From Reyranellaceae bacterium (lineage in GTDB: Bacteria; Pseudomonadota; Alphaproteobacteria; Reyranellales; Reyranellaceae), in assembly GCA_022844045.1 (NCBI GenBank), contig JALHMM010000053.1, positions 1 to 42,746 on the forward strand: a stretch of 42,746 nt of DNA. Direction: 5' to 3'. Positions within the stretch are counted from its first letter, which is position 1, and the number at the start of each line of letters is the position of its first letter. The position numbers were made by a program, and so were the translations under genes. Shown here in pieces: positions 34,477-42,230 of this stretch. The notes below the pieces were generated by a model. The model was not told the DNA's origin and searched no databases. It saw only the letters and a list, made by a program, of their open reading frames with translations.

Positions 34477-35214
34477 ATGAGTATCTGGCGCAGAATTCTC
34501 GGCGGCGCCGCCGGTGCCATGATCGGCGGACCGATCGGCGCGCTGCTGGGCGCCGAAGGGCCGCGGGACGACTCCATCGACGCGCGGGCGGACGGCCAGC
34601 CCGAGGCGACGCGACAGATCGCTTTCACCATCGGCGTGGTCGCGCTGGGCGCCAAGCTGGCGCGGGTCGACGGGCGGGTCACGCGGCGCGAGATCGACGC
34701 CTTCCGATCGTTCTTCTACGTGCCGCCGGAGGATGTCGACAGCGTCGGGCGCTTCTTCGACATCGCCAAGCGCGACACGTATGGCTTCGAGAGCTACGCG
34801 CGGCAGGTCGCCGGCCTGTTTCCCGACGATCCTGATGTGCTCGAAGAGGTGCTCGTCGGCCTGTGCCTGATCGCCGGCGCCGATGGTTCGGCGTCGCCGT
34901 CCGAGATCGAGTGTCTGCGCGCCGTCGCGGCGATCTTCGGCCTGGGCGAGGCGAGCCTGCGCCGCGCCTTCGCCGCCGCCGGTGTCGAGCTGCGCGACGA
35001 TCCCTGGGCGATTCTCGGCGTTATGCCCGGTGCGGACGCCGATGAGCTCAAGCGCGCCCATCGTCGATTGGCGCTGGAGTTCCACCCCGATCGTCTGATG
35101 GCGCGCGGCCTGCCGGCCGAGGCGATCGAGCTCGCCAACCGCGAGTTCGCCGCGATCAACGCAGCATACGATAAGGCGCGCGCCACGCTGCCGAGCGAAC
35201 CCGCCGACACGTGA
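34477..35214 (+). CDS. TerB-DnaJ protein (DjlA-like co-chaperone)
   Basis: 245 residues. A Gly/Ala-rich N-terminal segment (about 8-25) may insert in the membrane as in DjlA. A TerB-like helical domain follows (about 45-160, with LARVDGRVTRREIDAF and LIAGADGSASPSEIECLRAV). A C-terminal J domain (about 180-240) carries HPD in LEFHPDRLM. J proteins stimulate DnaK ATPase. The order DjlA-like - amidase - rnpB near the dcw cluster is seen in other alphaproteobacteria. The stop overlaps the acyltransferase ATG (TGATG). Confidence 0.9.
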   Translation: MSIWRRILGGAAGAMIGGPIGALLGAEGPRDDSIDARADGQPEATRQIAFTIGVVALGAKLARVDGRVTRREIDAFRSFFYVPPEDVDSVGRFFDIAKRDTYGFESYARQVAGLFPDDPDVLEEVLVGLCLIAGADGSASPSEIECLRAVAAIFGLGEASLRRAFAAAGVELRDDPWAILGVMPGADADELKRAHRRLALEFHPDRLMARGLPAEAIELANREFAAINAAYDKARATLPSEPADT

Positions 35215-36287
35215 TGACGCATCTGCCGGCGCTCGACGGGTTGCGGGCGCTGGCGGCGCTGTGGGTCGTGGCCTTCCACGCCACTGCCTTTACCGGCGTC
35301 GCGCCGCCGGTCATCCGCCACGGCTATCTCGGCGTCGACCTTTTCTTCATCCTCTCGGGCTTCGTGTTGGCGCATGTCTATGCGCCGGCCTTCGCGCGCG
35401 ATGGGCTGTCGTTCTACGCGCGCTATCTGTGTCGCCGCGTGGCGCGGCTCTGGCCGGTTTGGCTGGTGGTGCTGGCGCTGTTCGCGCTCAAGGCCGAGAT
35501 CGGACGCTGGAGCGGCCTGGGCGGCGGCGGCCTGCGCGTCGCCGAAGATCCGGGCCTGTGGTCGCTCTACGCGCTCCTGATGCAGAGTTGGGGCTGGGCC
35601 GATGCCGAGCGCATCAACCCGCCGGGCTGGAGTCTCAGCTACGAATGGGCCGCCTCGCTGCTGTTGCCGGCGGCGCTCGCCGCGGCCGTGCGCCTGCGAT
35701 CGGCGCTCGCCTGTCTGGTATTGGCGCTGACAAGCCTGGTGGCGCACGCGATTTACACCCACGCCCACGGCCTGCAGTCCTTGCACACCGCGGCGGCGCA
35801 TGGCGGCGCGCGCGTGGCGGCGGAATTCCTTGCCGGCGTGCTCCTGTGGCGCGCCTGGCACCTATCCGGCGACGCGCGACCAGCGGGCGGCGTGCTCGCC
35901 GCAAGCGCCGCCGCGCTCGCCGTGGCCTTGATGATCCCGGTCGCGCCTGCCCTGCGGCTGGACCACGTGCTGGTCGCGCTGTTCGCCGTCATCCTCTTGG
36001 GCGTGGCCGCGGGACGGGGCGTATTGGCCGGGATCCTGTCGAGCCGGACGGCGTGCGCGATCGGTGAAGCGTCCTACGCGCTCTACGTCGTGCACTGGTT
36101 CGTCTTCGAATGCCTGTGGTGGACCTTCGATCGGCTCGGTCTCAGGGTGGGGTCCATGGCTGGCTGGCTGTTCTTCGCCGCCCTGATCGTCCTGTCACTG
36201 CTGGCCGCCTTCGCGCTGCATGTCGCGATCGAGCGGCCAGCGCGTCGCTCGCTGCGCCGTCTCGCAGAAGGCGCACCGGCGCGCTAG
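35214..36287 (+). CDS. Acyltransferase 3 family protein (OafA/YrhL-like)
   Basis: A 357-residue membrane protein with about ten helices. It begins with the family signature LPALDGLRALAALWVVAFHA; the H of that stretch is the usual catalytic His region. GYLGVDLFFILSGFVLAHVY and RRVARLWPVW follow, then the C-terminal GEASYALYVVHWF. Such proteins move acetyl or other acyl groups onto sugars of envelope polymers. The ATG at 35214 shares one base with the djlA-like stop; a GTG at 35211 is also in frame. Target polymer unknown. The amidase gene follows 9 nt on. Confidence 0.92.
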   Translation: MTHLPALDGLRALAALWVVAFHATAFTGVAPPVIRHGYLGVDLFFILSGFVLAHVYAPAFARDGLSFYARYLCRRVARLWPVWLVVLALFALKAEIGRWSGLGGGGLRVAEDPGLWSLYALLMQSWGWADAERINPPGWSLSYEWAASLLLPAALAAAVRLRSALACLVLALTSLVAHAIYTHAHGLQSLHTAAAHGGARVAAEFLAGVLLWRAWHLSGDARPAGGVLAASAAALAVALMIPVAPALRLDHVLVALFAVILLGVAAGRGVLAGILSSRTACAIGEASYALYVVHWFVFECLWWTFDRLGLRVGSMAGWLFFAALIVLSLLAAFALHVAIERPARRSLRRLAEGAPAR

Positions 36288-36296
36288 GTTCGTGCG

Positions 36297-37040
36297 ATGA
36301 TCGAGGCGCCCTCCAACAACCACGCGCCGCGCGAGTCGCCGGTCGCGCATCTCGTGCTGCATCACACCGCGCAGCCGCTCGACGTGTCGCTCGACCTGCT
36401 GCGCTTCGGCCGTGTCAGTTCGCACTACGTCGTCGACATCAACGGCGACGTCTATCGGCTGGTCGACGAGGCCCGCGTCGCCTGGCACGCCGGGCTATCG
36501 TGGTGGGGCGGCGCGCGGGTGCTGAACGAAAGCTCGATCGGCATCGAGATCGTCAACATGGACGGCAACGTCCACGACTACCCCAAGGCGCAGCGCGACG
36601 CGGTGATCGTTCTGTGCCGCGGCATCCTCGCGCGTCATCCCGGCATCGTCGCGCGCAACGTGGTCGGCCATTCCGACATCGCGCCCAAACGCAAGGACGA
36701 CCCCGGCGGCCGGTTCTTCTGGCGCGCGCTGGCCGCGGCGGGTGTCGGCCTGTGGCCCGTGGCTTCCGCGGTCGCCGGGCCGGCCGACGAGGTCACCCTG
36801 CTGGCCGTCCTGCGGCGCATCGGCTACCCACCGCCGCACCGCTATGGCAGGCGCGCTGGTCGCTTCGCCTATATCGACGATGGCGACGACTCGGGCTTTA
36901 GCGACGTCGTCGAGGTTGGCGCGGCCGATATCATCGTCGCGTTTCAGCGCCGCTTCCGGCCGGCTCGGATCGATGGCCGCGCCGACGCCGAGTGCCTGGC
37001 GCTGGCCCGTGCGCTTGACGCGGCCTGCGCGCAGGCCTAG
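36297..37040 (+). CDS. N-acetylmuramoyl-L-alanine amidase (AmpD/AmiD type)
   Basis: 247 residues of the Amidase_2/PGRP fold. The zinc ligands are H22 (in HLVLHHT), H125 and D135 (in GHSDIAPKRKDDPG), spaced as in AmpD. A C-terminal peptidoglycan-binding-like helical part follows, containing VAFQRRFRPARIDG. The enzyme should cut the bond between MurNAc and the stem peptide. No signal peptide is visible, which points to a cytoplasmic AmpD role in muropeptide recycling, but the longer C-terminal domain is AmiD-like. rnpB starts a few bases after the stop. Confidence 0.92.
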   Translation: MIEAPSNNHAPRESPVAHLVLHHTAQPLDVSLDLLRFGRVSSHYVVDINGDVYRLVDEARVAWHAGLSWWGGARVLNESSIGIEIVNMDGNVHDYPKAQRDAVIVLCRGILARHPGIVARNVVGHSDIAPKRKDDPGGRFFWRALAAAGVGLWPVASAVAGPADEVTLLAVLRRIGYPPPHRYGRRAGRFAYIDDGDDSGFSDVVEVGAADIIVAFQRRFRPARIDGRADAECLALARALDAACAQA

Positions 37041-37045
37041 CTGAG

Positions 37046-37457
37046 GGCCGTCAGACGGCTGGACGGCCGCGGCGTGGCTTCGCAAGAGGTGCGTCGAGGA
37101 AAGTCCGGGCTCCACGGAAACACGGTGCCGGCTAACGGCCGGCGGGGGCGACCCCAGGGAAAGTGCCACAGAGAGCAGACCGCCGAACGGGCCTCGGCCC
37201 GTGGCAAGGGTGAAAGGGTGTGGCAAGAGCACACCGCGCGACCGGTAACGGAAGCGGCACGGCAAACCCCACCGGGAGCAAGACCAAATAGGGATGGCAC
37301 AGGCCGGGCGACCGGCCGAAACGCGTTTCCGCGTCGCTGTCCGGGTCGGTCGCGCGAGGCGTGCGGTGACGCACGCCCCAGAGGAATGGTCGTCGAACGC
37401 TCCAAGGCCTCGGCCGGCGGGGCGGGAACAGAACCCGGCTTACAGGCCGTCTGACGC
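37046..37457 (+). ncRNA. rnpB: RNase P RNA (class A)
   Basis: The catalytic RNA that removes 5' leaders from tRNA precursors. The 5' P4 region gaggaaagtccgggctcc is at 37096-37113. The conserved agaggaatggt and acagaacccggcttacaggcc segments are near the 3' end (from about 37379 and 37428). P1 closes the molecule: gtcagacggct (37050-37060) pairs with ggccgtctgac (37445-37455). The size of about 410 nt is normal for alphaproteobacteria. Exact ends are estimates to within several bases. Open frames through here are not genes. Confidence 0.96.
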
Positions 37458-37467
37458 TTTGCCCGGG

Positions 37468-38598
37468 CTACTTGCTGATGCGGGTCTTCGGATTGGCGTC
37501 GAGCAGGACCTTGTGACCGGCTTCGGTGACCGCGGTCTTGGCGAGCCCGATCGAGGTCAACGTCTTGATCTGCGCCAGCGATGTCATGCCGGCGTCGGTC
37601 ACCTTGGTGCTGTCGAGCTTGATCCACGACAGCTTGGGCAGGCCGGTCAGCGCCGCGAGTCCCGCGTCGGTGATGGCGGTATTGTCGAGCCATAGCGTCT
37701 GCAGCTCCTTGCTGGCCGCCAGTTCCTTCAACCCGGCGTCGGTGATCGCCGTGTCGTTGAGGTAGATCGTCTCGAGCTTCGCCAGGCTGCCGATCGCCGG
37801 CATGCTCTTGTCGGTGATCTTGGTCTTCCAGACGAAGAGGCGGCGCAGGTTCTTCAGCTTGCCGAGATGCTGGCCGCCGGCATCGTCGAGCTTGCTCGCC
37901 ATGAAGGTGACCTCTTCGAGCATCGGCGCCTTGGCCAGCTCCTCGATCTCCTCGTTGATCTCGGCGAACTGGACGACGAGGTTGCGTAGCGCCGGCAGGG
38001 CGGCGATCGCGGCCATGCCCTTGCGGGTGACGCCCTTCATGCTGTTGAACCAGAGATTGCGCAGCGCCGGCAGGGCCTTGATCGCCTCCAACCCCTCGTC
38101 GCCGATGGCGGTGCCGCTGATGTCCAGCCGCTGCAGCTTGGCGAGCTTGGCGACATGGATCATCGAAGCCGGCGTGACCTTGGTCGAGAACATCACCAGT
38201 TCGGTAAGCTCAGTGAGCTTGCTGACCTCGGCCAACGCCGAATCGGTGATCGCCGAATTGTGGATGCTCAGGCGCTGCAGCTTCGGTACCGCCTTCACCA
38301 GCTCGACGACGCCCTGATCGGTACCGGCCCGATTGCCGAGGCTGACATCGATCAGCTTGGGGAATGCCTTGAGCTTGGCCAGGTCGACGGGATCGAGCGT
38401 CTTGTCGCGCGCCAGGCCGTTGAAATCGACCGATGTGGTCGTCTGCACCAGCTCGGGCGTGGCGTCCTTGTAGTTCAGCTTGATACCCAGCCCCTTGAGC
38501 CAGTCGGCCGCTTCCTGCGGGGTCTGGGCCGCAGCGGCGGCGCAAAACGCTCCCATCGCGATCGCGGCCAGCGCGATCGCGCGTATCGTACGTGTCAC
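37468..38598 (-). CDS. Exported leucine-rich repeat protein
   Basis: 376 residues. The signal peptide is IRAIALAAIAMGAFCAAAAA with cleavage near AAAQT. About a dozen 23-24 residue repeats follow, of the form L..L..L.L..T.ITDAGL..L...., for example LETIYLNDTAITDAGLKELA and LQTLWLDNTAITDAGLAALT. This is the cysteine-poor, RNI/F-box-like LRR type. Binding of another protein or of an envelope component is likely; the partner is unknown. The GTG start has GGGGAG 7 nt upstream. It ends 10 nt from the 3' end of rnpB, tail to tail. Confidence 0.88.
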   Translation of the reverse strand: MTRTIRAIALAAIAMGAFCAAAAAQTPQEAADWLKGLGIKLNYKDATPELVQTTTSVDFNGLARDKTLDPVDLAKLKAFPKLIDVSLGNRAGTDQGVVELVKAVPKLQRLSIHNSAITDSALAEVSKLTELTELVMFSTKVTPASMIHVAKLAKLQRLDISGTAIGDEGLEAIKALPALRNLWFNSMKGVTRKGMAAIAALPALRNLVVQFAEINEEIEELAKAPMLEEVTFMASKLDDAGGQHLGKLKNLRRLFVWKTKITDKSMPAIGSLAKLETIYLNDTAITDAGLKELAASKELQTLWLDNTAITDAGLAALTGLPKLSWIKLDSTKVTDAGMTSLAQIKTLTSIGLAKTAVTEAGHKVLLDANPKTRISK

Positions 38599-38626
38599 TC
38601 TCGTTCTCCCCTCGTGCAGCCGACTT

Positions 38627-39580
38627 CTAGGGCTGGATGTTCGTCAGGAACTTCTCCGGCGGGCGTTCGCCCCATTGCGAGACTAAGCCTTCCTCGACGC
38701 TCAGCAGATTGCCGCCCTGCGCGGTATTGAGCCGGTCGGTGTCGGCCCAGCGCTCGTGCGTGCGGCCCCATGGATCGCACCAGTAGTCGTAGACCTGGCT
38801 GCCCAGCAGATGGCGGCCGATGCCCCACATGTGCTCGTACTTGCCCAGGCTCTTCAGGTATTCGTGGTCCTGCATCACCGCGTCGATGTCCGGCACCTCG
38901 TAGGACAGGTGGTTCAATCCCGTCTTCTCGTGGCGGATGCAGAAGAAGACGTGGTGGTCGACATACTCATCGCCGCGGTCGAGCCGGTTGAACGAGCCGA
39001 TGACGTTGTCGGGCGCACCGGCATAGACGTCGTCCGAGCGGACGAAGCCCAGCGTTTCGCGGAACCACTTCACCGTCTCTTCGAGCTTTGGCGTGCCCAT
39101 GACACCGTGCGCGATGCGCTTGATCATGGTCGGCGATTTCGACAGCCGCATCAGCCGGCCCTTGCGGCGCAGCGGCTCGTCGCCGCTGTTGGGCGGATCG
39201 CGCGGCACCGCGATCGGCGGCAGCTCGGCGACGCCGTGCACGACCTCGATCTGATAGCCGTTGGGCTCGCGCAGGCGCACACGTTTGCCGCCGCCGGGCT
39301 CGTCGATGCTCTCGACACCGGAGGCGCCGGGCAGGGCGGCGAGCTTGCGCAGATCGTCCTCGCTGCCGGCGTGATAGGCGAAGCCGACGAACTTCGCGTC
39401 GCCCTTCTCGGTGACGTGAATGTGGTGTGGTGCGTCCGAGCCTCGCATGTAGAGCGCGCTGTCGGTGCGTGCCGAGCGCACCATGCCGAAATGCGTGAGG
39501 AACTCCTCCATCACATCCAGATCGGGCGCGCGCAGGCGGCCCCAGGCGAGGTCGGTCACTTTGACGATCGGTGCGGTCAT
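38627..39580 (-). CDS. Two-domain VOC protein, extradiol dioxygenase-like
   Basis: 317 residues with two vicinal-oxygen-chelate units. The N-terminal unit (about 5-120) reads AWGRLRAPDLDVMEEFLTHF and has VRLREPNGYQIEVVHG. The C-terminal unit (about 155-290) reads IAHGVMGTPKLEETVKWFRE. Its candidate Fe(II) or Mn(II) facial triad is the His of IAHG, the His of GLNHLSYEV and the Glu of RTHERWADTD. This layout is that of type I extradiol dioxygenases (catechol 2,3-dioxygenase-like). The aromatic substrate is unknown and no degradation genes lie beside it. A good GGGAG precedes the ATG. Confidence 0.88.
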   Translation of the reverse strand: MTAPIVKVTDLAWGRLRAPDLDVMEEFLTHFGMVRSARTDSALYMRGSDAPHHIHVTEKGDAKFVGFAYHAGSEDDLRKLAALPGASGVESIDEPGGGKRVRLREPNGYQIEVVHGVAELPPIAVPRDPPNSGDEPLRRKGRLMRLSKSPTMIKRIAHGVMGTPKLEETVKWFRETLGFVRSDDVYAGAPDNVIGSFNRLDRGDEYVDHHVFFCIRHEKTGLNHLSYEVPDIDAVMQDHEYLKSLGKYEHMWGIGRHLLGSQVYDYWCDPWGRTHERWADTDRLNTAQGGNLLSVEEGLVSQWGERPPEKFLTNIQP

Positions 39581-39795
39581 GGCGCTCTCCCGCGAGCCTG
39601 CGCCTCGCTGCTCGCGTGCGGTGGATATTCGTCAATGAACCGGGTTGCGACAAGCGCCGAAGATGGCGAAAACGTGGCGGGCAAAGCGCTGGAATGAGGG
39701 AGTGTCGGCCTTATTGTCGCCATTGGCGGCTACCAATTTTGTCGGTGCCGGGTGGTCGGAGCGCGACCGCCTCAAAGAAGAAGGTGGAGAAGACG

Positions 39796-40026
39796 ATGAC
39801 CAACATCCTCGTCGGCCTGAGGGTCGCGCCAGTCCTGATCGCAGCGTCACTGCTGCTCGCGGCCTGCGGCAACACCTGGGGGCAACGCGCGGTGACAGGT
39901 GGTGGCATCGGCGCCGCCAGCGGCGCCGCGCTGGGCGCGATGACCGGTGGCGTTTCCGTTCTGGGCGGCGCGCTGATCGGCGGCGCTGTTGGCGCTGGCA
40001 TCGGCGCAGCGACCACGCCGCGCTGA
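39796..40026 (+). CDS. Small glycine-zipper lipoprotein
   Basis: 76 residues. The lipoprotein signal peptide ends in the lipobox LLAAC, so lipidation at that Cys (residue 26) is expected. The rest is a glycine-zipper segment (GGGIGAASGAALGAMTGG, then LIGGAVGAGIGAA) of the kind that packs in or against membranes. The ATG at 39796 follows GGAG by about 7 nt; the longer upstream frame is spurious. Function unknown. Divergent from the VOC gene, with a 215-bp gap in which I see no clear promoter hexamers. Confidence 0.82.
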   Translation: MTNILVGLRVAPVLIAASLLLAACGNTWGQRAVTGGGIGAASGAALGAMTGGVSVLGGALIGGAVGAGIGAATTPR

Positions 40027-40133
40027 CCCGACGCGGCGCCGCGCGCCGCCATTTGAGTTCCCGTGTCTCTCGAGTCGCCGCTCGCCTCAAGCGAATAGCG
40101 GCCCGTGTGAACCATTGCTGAAAGGAGAAGACC

Positions 40134-40367
40134 ACGCGTTCTTCGAACCTCAGCAAGACCGTCACCATTCTCGCCAACAACGGCGAGCGCATCATCGACG
40201 CGCAGATCATCTGCCGCTTCAAAAACGATACTCTCCTGGCCGATGAGGCCAAGGTCACGCTGCGTGGCTTGGAGCCGGGCCAGCGTGTCTCGGCCCTGGC
40301 GCGTGGCCCGCAGGGCGCCCTCTACATCAACAACGTGGTTTGTGCGGTCGACTCACCGCTGCAGTGA
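40134..40367 (+). CDS. Small protein gene with an apparent ACG start codon
   Basis: From ACG at 40134 to TGA at 40365-40367 the frame encodes 77 residues with clearly coding composition: LSKTVTILANNGERIIDAQI, then DEAKVTLRGLEPGQRVSALA and GALYINNVVCAV. It has alternating beta strands and two Cys. AAAGGAG at 40121-40127 lies exactly 6 nt upstream of the ACG, and an in-frame TGA sits at 40119-40121. No ATG, GTG or TTG can start it at a sensible place. Either ACG is used, or a single ATG-to-ACG change (mutation or sequencing error) has hit a live gene. A strong terminator follows 15 nt later. I recognise no family. Confidence 0.6.
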   Translation, partial: TRSSNLSKTVTILANNGERIIDAQIICRFKNDTLLADEAKVTLRGLEPGQRVSALARGPQGALYINNVVCAVDSPLQ

Positions 40368-40381
40368 GCCGGCTGGCACGG

Positions 40382-40425
40382 GGGCTGCGGGCGGAAGCGT
40401 CTCGCCGCCCGGCGGCCCTTTTTTT
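40382..40425 (+). terminator. Rho-independent terminator
   Basis: Left arm 40382-40394 (gggctgcgggcgg) pairs with 40405-40418 over 13 bp, with one G-T pair and one bulged G. A run of seven T (40419-40425) follows. It ends the transcript carrying the small gene at 40134-40367, and insulates the mraZ cluster downstream. Confidence 0.87.
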
Positions 40426-40758
40426 GTTTCGCCAGTAACCGGTCGACGTATCGAACAAAGCGTGATTCAATCCACGATACGCATGCGGGATATACTGATT
40501 GTGTATCTAGAATCGTCAATTCCGCAGCGGGTAGAGGGCTATCGCATGCAACCGCACCATTAGCGGCGTTGGGAAATTTAGGAGGTTTCGGGCTAACCCA
40601 TTCTCCAAGCGTCCATTTTCGCCGGCTCAAAGGTTTGACGCCCGCTTTTTCCCATGATATCCCATGATATCCCGTAAGCCGCCGATGTCGGCATGGGATG
40701 CCACCGGTTCCGCGTGGGGCGGAGGGGGCTCAAAGACCGGGCGCATGGGGGATGGGAC
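40426..40758. other. Upstream region of the dcw cluster
   Basis: 333 bp without a gene. It is AT-richer at 40440-40520, where tatact (40491-40496) may be a -10, though only a poor -35 (ttcaat, 19 bp away) goes with it. The MraZ-box-like repeat lies at 40641-40675. ggcat-ggg-atgcc (40690-40702) makes a small palindrome over an in-frame ATG at 40693, which I reject as the mraZ start. The leader would be long, and the repeat may lie downstream of the promoter. Confidence 0.5.
40641..40675 (-). promoter_or_regulatory. MraZ-box-like tandem repeat
   Basis: On the + strand cccgc, cccat, cccat and cccgt start at 40641, 40651, 40661 and 40671, exactly 10 bp apart. On the - strand this reads ACGGG, ATGGG, ATGGG, GCGGG, with ATATC spacers between the first three. 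MraZ is known to bind arrays of TGGG-type repeats spaced by one helical turn upstream of its own gene. The count, spacing and position fit, about 85 bp before mraZ. The orientation is opposite to the gene. Confidence 0.6.
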
Positions 40759-41265
40759 ATGTTCCTATCCACATACCTGATGAAGGTGGACGGCAAGGGA
40801 CGGGTTTCCGTCCCGGCCGCTTGGCGCGCCCATCTCAGCCAGGATGGCTTCGACGGTTTCATCGCTTTCCCGTCACTGACCCATGCCGCGATCGACGCGC
40901 GGGGCAAGGGCGGCTTCGGTCAGCTGATGGCCAAGCTGCGCAGCGACAGCGAAGCGCGCGCCGGAACGCTGGAGACCGAGCTCTTCGTCGAGGGCGACAA
41001 CGACGCGGCCTATCTCTCCAGTGTGGCGATCGACGTATCGTTCGACGGCGAAGGCCGCCTGTCGCTTCCCGCGCCGATGTGGTCGTCGCTGGGTGTCGGT
41101 GGTGGCGGCGAGAAGCCCGGCCAGCTCGCCTTCGTGGGCCGAAACTCCTATTTCCAGATCTGGACCGCCGCCGCCTGGTCGACGCAGGCCGAGCGCGAGC
41201 GTGAGCGCTTCATGGCGCGCGTCGCCGGCCGCCGCGTCGTGCCGCTGCCCGGAGACGGGCGATGA
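40759..41265 (+). CDS. mraZ: Transcriptional regulator MraZ
   Basis: 168 residues with two AbrB-like swapped-hairpin repeats. The first has [20 protein letters not shown]; the second has [20 protein letters not shown]. It binds DNA upstream of the dcw cluster and tunes its expression. I place the start at the ATG at 40759, giving the canonical MFLSTY beginning; the in-frame ATG at 40693 would add 22 unusual residues. The stop overlaps the rsmH start in ATGA. Confidence 0.95.
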   Translation: MFLSTYLMKVDGKGRVSVPAAWRAHLSQDGFDGFIAFPSLTHAAIDARGKGGFGQLMAKLRSDSEARAGTLETELFVEGDNDAAYLSSVAIDVSFDGEGRLSLPAPMWSSLGVGGGGEKPGQLAFVGRNSYFQIWTAAAWSTQAERERERFMARVAGRRVVPLPGDGR

Positions 41266-42230
41266 GCGTGACCCGTATCGCCGCCCCTCACATCCCCGTC
41301 CTCGTCGAGGAAGTCGTCGGCGCGCTGTCGCCGCGCGACGGCGCTCTGCTCGTCGACGGCACGTTTGGCGCGGGTGGCTACACCCGTGCGCTGCTGGGCG
41401 CGGCCTCCTGCCGCGTAATCGGCATCGATCGCGACCCCACCGCGATCGATGCCGGCCAGCTCCTTGTCGCCGAATACGCCGGCCGCCTGCGGCTGATCGA
41501 GGGCCGCTTCGGCGATCTCGACACCTTGCTGGCGGCCAACGATGTGGCGCCCGGCACGGTCGATGGCGTGACGCTCGATCTCGGCGTGTCGTCGATGCAG
41601 ATCGACAACGCCGAACGCGGTTTCTCGTTCCGCTTCGACGGCCCGCTCGACATGCGCATGTCGACGAGCGGCGCCTCGGCGGCCGACGTGGTCAACGACA
41701 CCGACGAAGGCGAACTGGCCGACCTGATCTACCGTTACGGCGAGGAGCGCCAGTCGCGCCGCGTCGCGCGCGCCATCGTCGGCGCGCGCAAGGCCACGCG
41801 CATCGAGCGCACCGGCCAGCTCGCCGATATCGTGCGCCGCGCGCTGGGCCCGGCGGCGTCGCGTGCGGCGATCGATCCGGCGACGCGCACCTTCCAGGCG
41901 TTGCGCATCCACGTGAACGATGAGCTGGGCGAGCTCGAGCGCGGCCTCGCCGCGGCCGAGCGCGTGCTGGCGCCCGGCGGTCGTCTCGCGGTCGTCTCGT
42001 TCCATTCGCTGGAAGACCGCGTGGTGAAGGGCTTCCTGCGCGACCGCGCCGAGGAAGGCCCGCGGCCGTCGCGACATCTGCCCGATACGCGTCGTGCCGA
42101 TCCGCGCCGGCCGGGCTGGCGGCTGGTCACGCGCCGGCCGATCGAGCCGGGCGAGGCGGAGATCGCGCGCAATCCACGCGCGCGCTCCGCGAAGCTGCGC
42201 GTCGGCGAAAGAACGGGAGGCCCGGCATGA
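41262..42230 (+). CDS. rsmH: 16S rRNA (cytosine-1402-N4) methyltransferase RsmH
   Basis: 322 residues. It methylates N4 of C1402 in the decoding centre of 16S rRNA using SAM. Diagnostic stretches are [36 protein letters not shown] (motif I), [19 protein letters not shown] with DGPLDMRM, and [18 protein letters not shown] near the end. Length and all motifs are complete. It is coupled to mraZ upstream and to ftsL downstream through ATGA overlaps, the standard dcw arrangement. Confidence 0.98.
   Translation: MSVTRIAAPHIPVLVEEVVGALSPRDGALLVDGTFGAGGYTRALLGAASCRVIGIDRDPTAIDAGQLLVAEYAGRLRLIEGRFGDLDTLLAANDVAPGTVDGVTLDLGVSSMQIDNAERGFSFRFDGPLDMRMSTSGASAADVVNDTDEGELADLIYRYGEERQSRRVARAIVGARKATRIERTGQLADIVRRALGPAASRAAIDPATRTFQALRIHVNDELGELERGLAAAERVLAPGGRLAVVSFHSLEDRVVKGFLRDRAEEGPRPSRHLPDTRRADPRRPGWRLVTRRPIEPGEAEIARNPRARSAKLRVGERTGGPA

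Noticed and set aside
40693..40758. 22-codon N-terminal extension of mraZ
   Set aside because: MraZ proteins begin at MFLSTY; the extension overlaps a palindrome and lacks a Shine-Dalgarno.
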